Assembly: GCA_964645155.1 (NCBI GenBank)
Contig: CAZYBG010000013.1
Location: 1 to 53,518 of the forward strand
Direction: 5' to 3'
Origin: CAZYBG01 sp964645155
Lineage (GTDB): Bacteria; Pseudomonadota; Alphaproteobacteria; Rhodobacterales; Rhodobacteraceae
DNA: 53,518 nucleotides
The notes under the pieces were generated by a model. It saw nothing but the letters and a program-made list of their open reading frames with translations. It was not told where the DNA came from and made no database searches. Positions 35,912 through 43,174 of this stretch are shown piece by piece. A program made the position numbers and the translations under genes. How positions within the stretch are numbered: the first letter of the stretch is position 1; the number at the start of each line of letters is the position of its first letter.

Positions 35912-36787
35912 ATGCAGGACGAAACGATTCCCTGGACATACGATAGGCAGCCCTTTCCCGTTGCGGCCACCCGGGCGGGCAGCGGCCCGAAGGCGCTGCT
36001 TCTGCCGGCACTCTCCTCGATCTCCACCCGCGCCGAACTGTCCGCGCTGCAGGCGATCCTGTCGGAGAGATTCGAGACGCTCGCGATCGACTGGCCGGGC
36101 TTCGGAACCGCGCCCAAGGCCAGGGCAGACTGGACACCTGCCGCGCTTGCAGATGCGCTGGGCGCCGTCCTTGCGCAGGAACACCCCGCGCTGATCGTCG
36201 CGGCGGGCCACGCGGCGGGGCTTGTGCTGCGCCATGTCGCGGCGGAACCGTCCGGCGCGCCCCGGCTTGTCCTGATCGCCCCGACATGGCGCGGCCCGCT
36301 GCCCACCATGATGGGGCGCCGCGCGCCTTGGCTGGGCCGCATCGTCCGCGCGGTGGACGCGGCCGTGATCGGGCCGGTGATCTACGGGTTGAACCTGAGC
36401 CGGCCGGTGATCGGCATGATGGCGCGGGGCCATGTCTATTCGGCGCCTGACTGGCTCAGCCCGGCACGGATGGCCGCCAAGGGCCGCGTCGCGCGGGCCA
36501 GGGGTGCACGCTTCGCCTCGATCCGCTTCGTGACGGGCGCCCTCGACCCCTTCACCGACGCCGACGCCTTCCGGTCCGCCGCCAGGGCGGTGCCGAAGGG
36601 CCGGCTGCAGCTGATCTGGGGCGCCGAGACCCCGCCGAAGTCGCGCGCCGAGATGGAGGCGCTGGCCGACGCGACAGGGGTGGACCCGACGATCCTGCCC
36701 CGTGGCAAGCTGGGACTGCACGAGGAATTCCCGGTCGAGGCCGCCGCCGCCATCCTCGCGCATCTTCCGGATGACAAGGATCTCTGA
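35912..36787 (+). CDS. Alpha/beta-hydrolase-fold protein with a nucleophile-less elbow
   Basis: 291 residues. The fold is recognisable from LLLPALSSIS, the ETLAIDWPGFGTA strand, VLIAPTWRGPLP and a late LGLHEEFPVEAA helix. The elbow is GHAAG at residues 99-103, so the position normally taken by catalytic Ser (GxSxG) is A101. Classical esterase chemistry is therefore unlikely; a binding, regulatory or non-hydrolytic role should be considered. It follows the WD40 gene after 11 bases and overlaps the next small gene by one base, within the zinc operon. Confidence 0.72.
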   Translation: MQDETIPWTYDRQPFPVAATRAGSGPKALLLPALSSISTRAELSALQAILSERFETLAIDWPGFGTAPKARADWTPAALADALGAVLAQEHPALIVAAGHAAGLVLRHVAAEPSGAPRLVLIAPTWRGPLPTMMGRRAPWLGRIVRAVDAAVIGPVIYGLNLSRPVIGMMARGHVYSAPDWLSPARMAAKGRVARARGARFASIRFVTGALDPFTDADAFRSAARAVPKGRLQLIWGAETPPKSRAEMEALADATGVDPTILPRGKLGLHEEFPVEAAAAILAHLPDDKDL

Positions 36788-37059
36788 TGCTCGGAGTGTT
36801 CAGTCGCCGCCCCCGTCCCAATGCCGAAGCGGTCGCCCGCCTGAAGGGCTGGGTCGCGGCGCTGATGTCCCTGGCCGAGGCCGATCATGTTGCCGTTGCG
36901 GAACTCGCATGCCACGAGCCCGGATGCCCTGATCTGGAAACAGTGGTCACCGTGACCCTGACCGACCGACGGCGCTTCGTCCTGCGCTTCCCTTCGCCGG
37001 TGGCCGGGGTGACCGAAGCACAGGTGCAGTCGCTTGGCCTTCAGGTGCCCGTGCGGTGA
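36787..37059 (+). CDS. Small conserved-type hypothetical protein with CHEPGC motif
   Basis: 90 residues, overlapping the preceding stop by one base. A helix (AVARLKGWVAALMSLAEADHVAVAEL) leads to ACHEPGCPDLETVVTVTL and then a beta-rich end (RRFVLRFPSPV). The Cys-His-x5-Cys arrangement could bind zinc. I cannot assign a function. It is the last gene of the znu operon and may be another zinc-responsive accessory. Confidence 0.65.
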   Translation: MLGVFSRRPRPNAEAVARLKGWVAALMSLAEADHVAVAELACHEPGCPDLETVVTVTLTDRRRFVLRFPSPVAGVTEAQVQSLGLQVPVR

Positions 37060-37330
37060 CCGATGCCGGCGCGAAGGGACGGGGCCCGCCGAAAGAAGCG
37101 CCTGTCCTCGGCACTCCTGCACAAGTTGTGCGAGGGGCTTTCTCCTGTGGCTTCCACGGGATGGAAGGGGTGGCTGACCGACGATGCCGCCGGCCAACCG
37201 GTGAACGGCCCGCCTGTGGCGAAGCGCCCAAGCGCAGCGGCGCGCTGACGATCGACAGCGCCGGTTCCCGGGTTCGAGCGCGAGGGCGCCTGGCGGACCG
37301 GGCGCGCAGGTGGGCGCGCCAGCCCCGACC

Positions 37331-38113
37331 TCAGCCGGCGCCGGCGGTCGCCGCGTGGGCCAGCGTGATCGCGACGCCGGCCTCGGCGAGTGCCGCGGCA
37401 AGCGTGCCGGACGGGGCGGCCTCGGTGACCAGCGTGTCGATGCCGCCGAGCGGGCAGACGCGGACCAGCGCGCTGCGGCCGAACTTGGCGCCGTCGCACA
37501 CCACCACGCGGTGCCGCCCGGTCTGCAGGACGGCGTGGGCGAGCGCGGCCTCGTCGGGCTCGTAGTCCATCACCCCGTCGGCCGCGATCGCGCCGGCCGA
37601 TATCACCGCGTGGTCCACCCGGAACCGCAGCACCGCCTCGACCGCCTCGCTGCCGAGCACGGCGCCGGAATCGGCGTTGAAGCGGCCGCCGAGCAGGTGG
37701 ACGCGGTTGCCGTTGCGCCCGGCCAAGGTGCGCGCGATGTCGGTGGAGTTCGTGACGATCTCGAGCCGCTCGTGCCGGGTGAGCGCGCGGGCGAGGAAAC
37801 TCGTCGTCGTGCCGGTGTCCAGGCTCAGGCTCTCGCCGTTGCAAACCATCGCGGCCGCCGCCCGCGCGATGCGCTGCTTGGCTTCGGCATTCTCGCGCAT
37901 CCGCCGCTGGAACGGCGCCTCGCCGGTGCTGCCGGCAAGGCCGACGGCGCCGTGCATCCGCACCACGGTTCCCCGCTCGGCCAGCGGGCGCAGGTCGCGG
38001 CGCACCGTCTCGGCCGACACGTCGAGCCGCCCGGCGAGGTCGGCGATCGTCACCGTGCCCTCGTGGCCGAGGATGTCCAGGATGCGGCCGTGCCGCTTCG
38101 ACGGATGGGTCAT
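37331..38113 (-). CDS. DeoR-family transcriptional regulator
   Basis: 260 residues, typical for the family. The N-terminal winged helix is RILDILGHEGTVTIADLAGRLDVSAETVRRDLRPLAERG with the GTVVRMHGA wing. The C-terminal DeoRC sugar-phosphate-sensor fold shows SLDTGTTTSFLARAL, TNSTDIARTL, LLGGRFNADSGAVLG and VVCDGAKFGRSALVRV. The ATG at 38113 was chosen; the frame continues to 38158 but adds non-family residues. It diverges from the betaine-type transporter operon and probably regulates it. A phosphorylated ligand would fit the kinase-like genes in that operon. Confidence 0.87.
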   Translation of the reverse strand: MTHPSKRHGRILDILGHEGTVTIADLAGRLDVSAETVRRDLRPLAERGTVVRMHGAVGLAGSTGEAPFQRRMRENAEAKQRIARAAAAMVCNGESLSLDTGTTTSFLARALTRHERLEIVTNSTDIARTLAGRNGNRVHLLGGRFNADSGAVLGSEAVEAVLRFRVDHAVISAGAIAADGVMDYEPDEAALAHAVLQTGRHRVVVCDGAKFGRSALVRVCPLGGIDTLVTEAAPSGTLAAALAEAGVAITLAHAATAGAG

Positions 38114-38131
38114 CGAGTCCAGACCGAGAAT

Positions 38132-38167
38132 CCACAGATACGGGCTGGAAAACCACAAATTTCCACA
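38132..38167. promoter_or_regulatory. Three helically phased CCACA motifs (candidate DeoR operator) beside a -35 element
   Basis: CCACA occurs at 38132-38136, 38153-38157 and 38163-38167, spaced 21 and 10 bases, so all three face the same side of the helix. The region is AT-rich. A consensus -35 TTGACA follows at 38176-38181, with a weak -10 TTCACT at 38200-38205 for the rightward operon. DeoR proteins often use direct repeats; the link to this regulator is inferred from position. Confidence 0.4.
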
Positions 38168-38295
38168 TTTCGCAATTGACAGCTTGCCGCAACGCGCTGT
38201 TCACTGAAGCGGCACAAGCCCGGCGCCGCATCCGGGGCCGCGCCCGGCCAGCGTCACACCCGGAGACCCAGGGACCCAGCAGGGGGTGCACCGAC

Positions 38296-39240
38296 ATGAA
38301 CCCGACACGGCTATCCGCAATCGCGCTGGCGCTTCTCGCCGGCACCTCCGCGCCGGCGCAGGATTCGACCGATCCGATCAAGCTGACGCTGCACGACTGG
38401 ACCGGCCAGCTCATCACCACGCAGCTGATGGGCGAGGTACTGGAGGCGGCGGGCCACAGCGTCGAGTACGTGCAGGCCGACTACCTCGCCCAGTTCGCGG
38501 GCCTCGAGACCGGCGACCTGCATGTGGCGATGGAGATCTGGGAGACGACCGGCCGCGAGGCGATGGATGCCGCGGTGGCCTCCGGCAACGTGGTGACGGT
38601 CGGCCCGACCGGGATGCAGGCCAAGGAGGAATGGTGGTATCCGGCCTACATGACGCAGGCGTGCCCCGGCCTGCCGAACTGGGAGGCGCTGAAGGAGCCT
38701 GCCTGTGCCGAAGCCTTCGGCACCGCCGAGACGCTGCCCAAGGGCCGCTACCTCGGCGGGCCGGTGACCTGGGGCGGCTTCGACGAGGAGCGGGTCGAGG
38801 CGCTCGGCCTGCCGTTCGAGGTGATCCATGCCGGCACCGACGCGGCGCTGTTCGCCGAGCTGGAAAGCGCCGTGCAGCGGCAGGCGCCGATCCTGCTCTG
38901 GGTCTACGCGCCGCACTGGGCGCCGGCGAAGTACGATGGCGCGTGGGTCGAGTTCCCCGAATACACCGCCGAGTGCTACAGCGACCCCGCCTGGGGCAGC
39001 AACCCCGACATGGCCTATGATTGCGGCAAGCCCTTCGGCGACATCTGGAAGGTCGCGTGGGCGGGGATGGAGGAGAAGTGGCCCGGCGCCTACGCGGCCG
39101 TCGAGGCTTTCACCGTATCGAACGACGACATGGGCGCGATGATCACCGAGGTGGACCTGAACGGCAAGACGGTCGAACAGGTGGTGGCCGACTGGATGGC
39201 TGCGAACGAGGCGGCCTGGAAGGGCTGGATCGGGCAATAG
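38296..39240 (+). CDS. Glycine-betaine/proline-type ABC substrate-binding protein (ProX/OpuAC family)
   Basis: 314 residues. The signal peptide ends near APAQ (about residue 22). The OpuAC fold is seen in KLTLHDWTGQLITTQLMGEVLEAAGHSVEYV, DLHVAMEIWETTGRE and ILLWVYAPHWAPAKYDGAW. Several Trp/Tyr (WWYPAY, GGPVTWGG, APHW) could form the aromatic box that binds quaternary ammonium groups. The ligand may be glycine betaine, choline, carnitine or a related methylated amine; the demethylating enzyme downstream supports a catabolic rather than purely osmotic role. Confidence 0.87.
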   Translation: MNPTRLSAIALALLAGTSAPAQDSTDPIKLTLHDWTGQLITTQLMGEVLEAAGHSVEYVQADYLAQFAGLETGDLHVAMEIWETTGREAMDAAVASGNVVTVGPTGMQAKEEWWYPAYMTQACPGLPNWEALKEPACAEAFGTAETLPKGRYLGGPVTWGGFDEERVEALGLPFEVIHAGTDAALFAELESAVQRQAPILLWVYAPHWAPAKYDGAWVEFPEYTAECYSDPAWGSNPDMAYDCGKPFGDIWKVAWAGMEEKWPGAYAAVEAFTVSNDDMGAMITEVDLNGKTVEQVVADWMAANEAAWKGWIGQ

Positions 39241-39293
39241 TCCCGCAGGGGCCGGCGGGCGCCCCGCTGGGCGTCCGGCCGCCGGGACGCGAG

Positions 39294-40313
39294 ATGGCCG
39301 GAACCGAAGCCAAGCTGATCTGCCGGGGGGTCTGGAAGCTGTTCGGCCCGCGCGCGGCCGAGACGCTGCGCGCCCTCGGCCCCGGCGCGTCGCCCGAGGC
39401 GCTGGCGGCGTCCGGGCTGGTGCCGGCGGTGCGCGATGTCGACCTGGCGGTGGGCGAGGGCGAGATCTTCGTCATCATGGGGCTGTCGGGCTCGGGCAAG
39501 TCTACCCTGGTGCGCTGCCTGTCGCGGCTGATCGAGCCGACCGCGGGCGAGATCCTGTTCCACGGCCGGAACCTGCTCGCGGCGTCCGACGCCGAGATGA
39601 CCCGCCTGCGCCGCCACAAGATGGGCATGGTGTTCCAGCACTTCGCGCTCCTGCCGCACATGACGGTGCTGCAGAACGTGGCCTTCCCGCTCGAGGTGCA
39701 GGGCATGCCCCGCGCCGAGCGGGAGGAGCGGGCCGGCCGGATGGTGTCGCTTGTCGGCCTGCAGGGCCGCGAGGGCGCCTATCCGCGCCAGCTCTCGGGC
39801 GGCCAGCAGCAGCGTGTGGGCATTGCCCGCTCGCTCGCGGCCGACCCCGAGCTCTGGTTCCTCGACGAGCCGTTCTCGGCGCTCGACCCGCTGATCCGGC
39901 GCGAGATGCAGGACGAGTTCATCCGCCTGCAGTCGGTGCTGCGGAAGACCATCGTCTTCATCACCCACGATTTCGACGAGGCGATCCGGCTGGCCGACCG
40001 GATCGCGATCATGAAGGACGGTGCGGTGGTGCAGGCCGGCACGCCGGAGGAGATCGTGCTGGCGCCGGCCACCGACTATGTGCGCGAGTTCACCCGCGCG
40101 GTCCCGCGCGCCAAGGTGGTCAGGGTGGCGAGCGTCATGGGGCCCGCGGACGGCGCCCCGCCGGGGCGGAGTGTGGCCGCGCGCAGTTCGGTCGCCGAGG
40201 CCGCGGCGCTGTTCCGCGACGGCACCGAGGCCGTCGCCGTCACCGGCGCGGACGGCCGGGTGGTGGGCCGGCTCGCGCGCGCCGCCGTCGTCGACCTGAT
40301 GCTCGGGGGCTGA
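39294..40313 (+). CDS. Glycine-betaine-type ABC transporter ATP-binding protein (ProV/OpuAA family)
   Basis: 339 residues. The N-terminal extension GVWKLFGPRAAETLRAL is typical of ProV. Walker A GLSGSGKST, Q-loop MVFQHFALLPHMTV, signature LSGGQQQRVGIARSL, Walker B WFLDEPFSALD and switch FITHDFDEAIRLAD follow in order. Only a short stretch resembling a single CBS motif (SVAEAAALFRDGTEAVAVTGADGRVVG) remains at the C-terminus, against two CBS domains in longer ProV proteins, so osmotic control may be weakened. The ATG lies 54 bases after the binding-protein stop. Confidence 0.9.
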   Translation: MAGTEAKLICRGVWKLFGPRAAETLRALGPGASPEALAASGLVPAVRDVDLAVGEGEIFVIMGLSGSGKSTLVRCLSRLIEPTAGEILFHGRNLLAASDAEMTRLRRHKMGMVFQHFALLPHMTVLQNVAFPLEVQGMPRAEREERAGRMVSLVGLQGREGAYPRQLSGGQQQRVGIARSLAADPELWFLDEPFSALDPLIRREMQDEFIRLQSVLRKTIVFITHDFDEAIRLADRIAIMKDGAVVQAGTPEEIVLAPATDYVREFTRAVPRAKVVRVASVMGPADGAPPGRSVAARSSVAEAAALFRDGTEAVAVTGADGRVVGRLARAAVVDLMLGG

Positions 40314-40317
40314 GCGG

Positions 40318-42312
40318 ATGGCCGATCTTGCCCATCCCCGTCCCGCCGCCCGGACCGGCGACCCGGCGCTCCTGCTCTGGCTCGCCGCGCTGATCCTCTT
40401 CGCGGCTCTCTGGCTCCGCGGCGCCGGGGCGCTGCCCTGGGCCTTCGACTTCCCGCGCGCCTGGATGCCGCCGTTCCAGGCCTGGATCGGCGGGGCAATG
40501 GACTGGCTGACCGACCGGGCGGATTTCGGGCTGTTCACCTTCCGCGAGCTGACGCGGGCGGTCTCGGCGGTGATCGACCTGCCGTACCGGATCGCGCTTG
40601 GCCTGCTCTCGGGCGGCGCGAGCCTCGGCGGCGTGCCGATCGCGCCGGTCGGCTGGCTCGGCGTCACGCTCGCCGCCGCGCTGCTCGGCCGGGCGCTGGG
40701 CGGCTGGCGGCTGGCGGCGCTGGTGGCGGGGTGTTTCCTCTTCATCGCCGCTTTTGGCCAGTGGACAAGCGCGATGGTGACGCTCGCCTCGATCCTCGTC
40801 GCGGTGCCGCTCGGCGTCGGCGGCGGGCTGGCGCTCGGCCTTGCCGGGCACCGCTGGCCGCGCTTCGGACGGGGGCTGGTGCCGGTGCTCGACCTGATGC
40901 AGACGATCCCGGTCTTCGCCTACCTGGTGCCGATCCTGATCCTCTTCGGCTTCGGCCCGACCTCGGCGGTGATCGCGACGCTGATCTACGCGATGCCGCC
41001 GATGACCCGGATCACCCTGCTGGCGCTCGCCCGCGTGCCGTCCGAGATCCGCGACCTCGGGCGGATGGTCGGCTGCTCGCGGCGGCAGATGACCTGGCGG
41101 GTGATGGTGCCGTCGGCGAAGGATGCGCTGATGGTGGGCGTGAACCAGGTCATCATGCTGTCGCTCAACATGGTCATCATCGCCTCGATGATCGGCGCCG
41201 GGGGCCTCGGCTTCGACGTGCTGGCGGCGCTCCGCCGGCTCGACTTCGGGGCCGGGCTCGAGGCGGGCTTCGCCATCGTCGCGCTTGCCATCGCGCTCGA
41301 CCGGCTGAGCCAGGCGGCGGCCGGGCCGCGGCCCGCCGGCGGCGCCGCGGCGCGCAACCCCTACCTTCTCGGCGCGCTGGCGACGGTGGCGCTGGCCACG
41401 CTCCTCGGGCTCGCCGTGCCGGCGGTGCAGACCTGGCCCGAGGGTTGGCGCCTCTCGACCGGCACCTTCTGGTCCGAGGTCGTGGCCTGGATCAACGTCA
41501 ACTACTTCGACGCGATCGAGGGCGTGAAGACCGCGCTCCTGATGAACGTGCTGATCCCGGTGAAGCGGTTCCTGATCGGGCTGCCGTGGATCGGGGTCGC
41601 GGCGCTGCTGGCGCTTGCCGGCTGGCGCCTCGGCGGGCCGCGCCTTGCCCTGCTTGCGGGCGGGCTGACGGCGGCGATCGCGGCGACCGGCCTCTGGGAG
41701 GAGGCGATGACCACCGTCTATCTCTGCGGCCTCTCGGTGATCCTCGCCATGCTGATCGGCCTGCCCATCGGCATCGCCGTCGCCGCGCGCGACGGCCTCT
41801 GGAGCTGGGTGCGGATCGTCATCGACACGCTGCAGACGCTGCCCGCCTTCGTCTACCTGATGCCGGCGGTCATGCTGTTCCGGGTGGGCGACTTCACCGC
41901 GATGATCGCGGTCGTGGCCTATGCGCTGGCGCCGGCGGTGCGCTACACCGTGCTCGGGCTGAGGGGCGTAGACCCGGCGCTGATCGAGGCGGGGCGCGCG
42001 ATGGGCTGCACCGGCTGGCAGCTTCTGACCCGCATCAGGCTGAAGCTCGCGCTGCCCGAGATCCTGCTCGGGCTGAACCAGACGATCATGTTCGCGCTCT
42101 CGATGCTCGTCATCACCGCGCTGGTCGGCACCCGCGACCTGGGCCAGGAGGTCTATATCGCGCTGACCAAGGCCGATCCCGGGCGTGGCCTGGTGGCGGG
42201 GCTGTCCGTCGCCTTCATCGCGATCATCGCCGACCGGCTGATCCACGCCGCCGCCGCCCGCTCGCGTGAGCGGCTGGGCCTGACCGAGGGGGGTGCGCAT
42301 GAGCCTGCCTGA
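40318..42312 (+). CDS. Glycine-betaine-type ABC permease, tandem-duplicated in one chain (ProW-like)
   Basis: 664 residues, about twice the usual ProW length. Two BPD_transp_1 units are present. The first, about residues 90-340, has coupling loop VPSEIRDLGRMVGCSRRQMTWRVMVPSAKD; the second, about 370-655, has VDPALIEAGRAMGCTGWQLLTRIRLKLALPE. Both share LNQTIM/VNQVIM and LVPILILF/LMPAVMLF-type helices. A single polypeptide would thus form the whole pore over an ATPase dimer. It starts 5 bases after the ATPase gene and overlaps the next gene by 14 bases. Confidence 0.87.
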   Translation: MADLAHPRPAARTGDPALLLWLAALILFAALWLRGAGALPWAFDFPRAWMPPFQAWIGGAMDWLTDRADFGLFTFRELTRAVSAVIDLPYRIALGLLSGGASLGGVPIAPVGWLGVTLAAALLGRALGGWRLAALVAGCFLFIAAFGQWTSAMVTLASILVAVPLGVGGGLALGLAGHRWPRFGRGLVPVLDLMQTIPVFAYLVPILILFGFGPTSAVIATLIYAMPPMTRITLLALARVPSEIRDLGRMVGCSRRQMTWRVMVPSAKDALMVGVNQVIMLSLNMVIIASMIGAGGLGFDVLAALRRLDFGAGLEAGFAIVALAIALDRLSQAAAGPRPAGGAAARNPYLLGALATVALATLLGLAVPAVQTWPEGWRLSTGTFWSEVVAWINVNYFDAIEGVKTALLMNVLIPVKRFLIGLPWIGVAALLALAGWRLGGPRLALLAGGLTAAIAATGLWEEAMTTVYLCGLSVILAMLIGLPIGIAVAARDGLWSWVRIVIDTLQTLPAFVYLMPAVMLFRVGDFTAMIAVVAYALAPAVRYTVLGLRGVDPALIEAGRAMGCTGWQLLTRIRLKLALPEILLGLNQTIMFALSMLVITALVGTRDLGQEVYIALTKADPGRGLVAGLSVAFIAIIADRLIHAAAARSRERLGLTEGGAHEPA

Positions 42313-43174
42313 GGCCGTCGCCGCGCTGCCCTGCTGGCGCGGAACGCCGCGCGGAGAGCTGCTGGCCGGCGGGCTCTCGAACGAGATCTGGAAGGTCACG
42401 GACGACGCGGGCCCGCATGTCGCCCGCCTCGGCCGCGACTATCCGTTCCACCATGTCGACCGCGCCCGCGAGGCGATGACCACGCGCGCCGCCCATGCCG
42501 CGGGCTTCGGCCCGGCGGTGGAGTTCACCGCGCCGGGGGTCATGGTGACGGCGTTCATCGACGCCCGCACCTGGGCGCCGGCGGATGTCCGCGCCGACCC
42601 GGTGCGCGTCGCCCGGCTCCTGGCCGACTTCCACGCCCGCATGGCGGCCGAGGTGTCCGGGCCGGCTTTCCTGTTCTGGCCGTTCCACGTGATCCGCGAC
42701 TATGCCCGCACGCTCTGTGGCACGGCGCATGGCGCCGTGGCACCGGAGGCGCTCGCGCTCTCGACCGAGATGGAGGCGGCGCAGGTGCCGCTGCCGATCG
42801 TCTTCGGCCATCACGACCTGCTGCCGGCGAATTTCCTCGACGACGGGCGGCGGCTCTGGCTGATCGACTACGAGTATGCGGGCTTCGGCACCGCGCTTTT
42901 CGACCTTGCCGGGGCGGCCGCCAATGCCGGGATGGAACCCGCCGAGGCCGACGCGCTCGTCGCCGCCTATTTCGGCCGGTCCCCCGATCCCGGCCTGGCC
43001 CGCGCCTTCGACGCGATGCAGGTTGCGGCCCTGCTGCGCGAGACGATGTGGGCGCTGGTCTCGGACCTCCACCTCTCCGCACCGGGCGTCGACTACGCCG
43101 CCTATGCCGCAGAGAACCGCGCGCGGCTCGATGCCGCGCTGAGAGCCTACCGCGGCCGATGGGGAAGCCAGTGA
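42299..43174 (+). CDS. Choline-kinase/aminoglycoside-phosphotransferase-family protein, copy 1
   Basis: 291 residues. The nucleotide-binding lobe starts LLAGGLSNEIWKVTD; the catalytic loop is FGHHDLLPANFLDD (Brenner-type H-D-x4-N) and the metal-binding loop LIDYEYAG, as in choline and ethanolamine kinases. It probably phosphorylates a small amino alcohol imported by the adjacent betaine-type transporter. ATG at 42299 sits inside the permease end; a GTG 6 bases upstream is an alternative. Its stop overlaps a possible GTG start of the flavoprotein gene. Confidence 0.85.
   Translation: MSLPEAVAALPCWRGTPRGELLAGGLSNEIWKVTDDAGPHVARLGRDYPFHHVDRAREAMTTRAAHAAGFGPAVEFTAPGVMVTAFIDARTWAPADVRADPVRVARLLADFHARMAAEVSGPAFLFWPFHVIRDYARTLCGTAHGAVAPEALALSTEMEAAQVPLPIVFGHHDLLPANFLDDGRRLWLIDYEYAGFGTALFDLAGAAANAGMEPAEADALVAAYFGRSPDPGLARAFDAMQVAALLRETMWALVSDLHLSAPGVDYAAYAAENRARLDAALRAYRGRWGSQ

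Noticed and set aside
37063..37248. 61-codon plus-strand frame after the zinc operon
   Set aside because: Basic, motif-free, and overlapped by other equally long frames; no ribosome-binding site of note.
40240..42399. 719-codon minus-strand frame opposite the double permease
   Set aside because: Hydrophilic His/Arg/Asp-rich composition mirrors the hydrophobic codons of the permease on the other strand; no family motifs.
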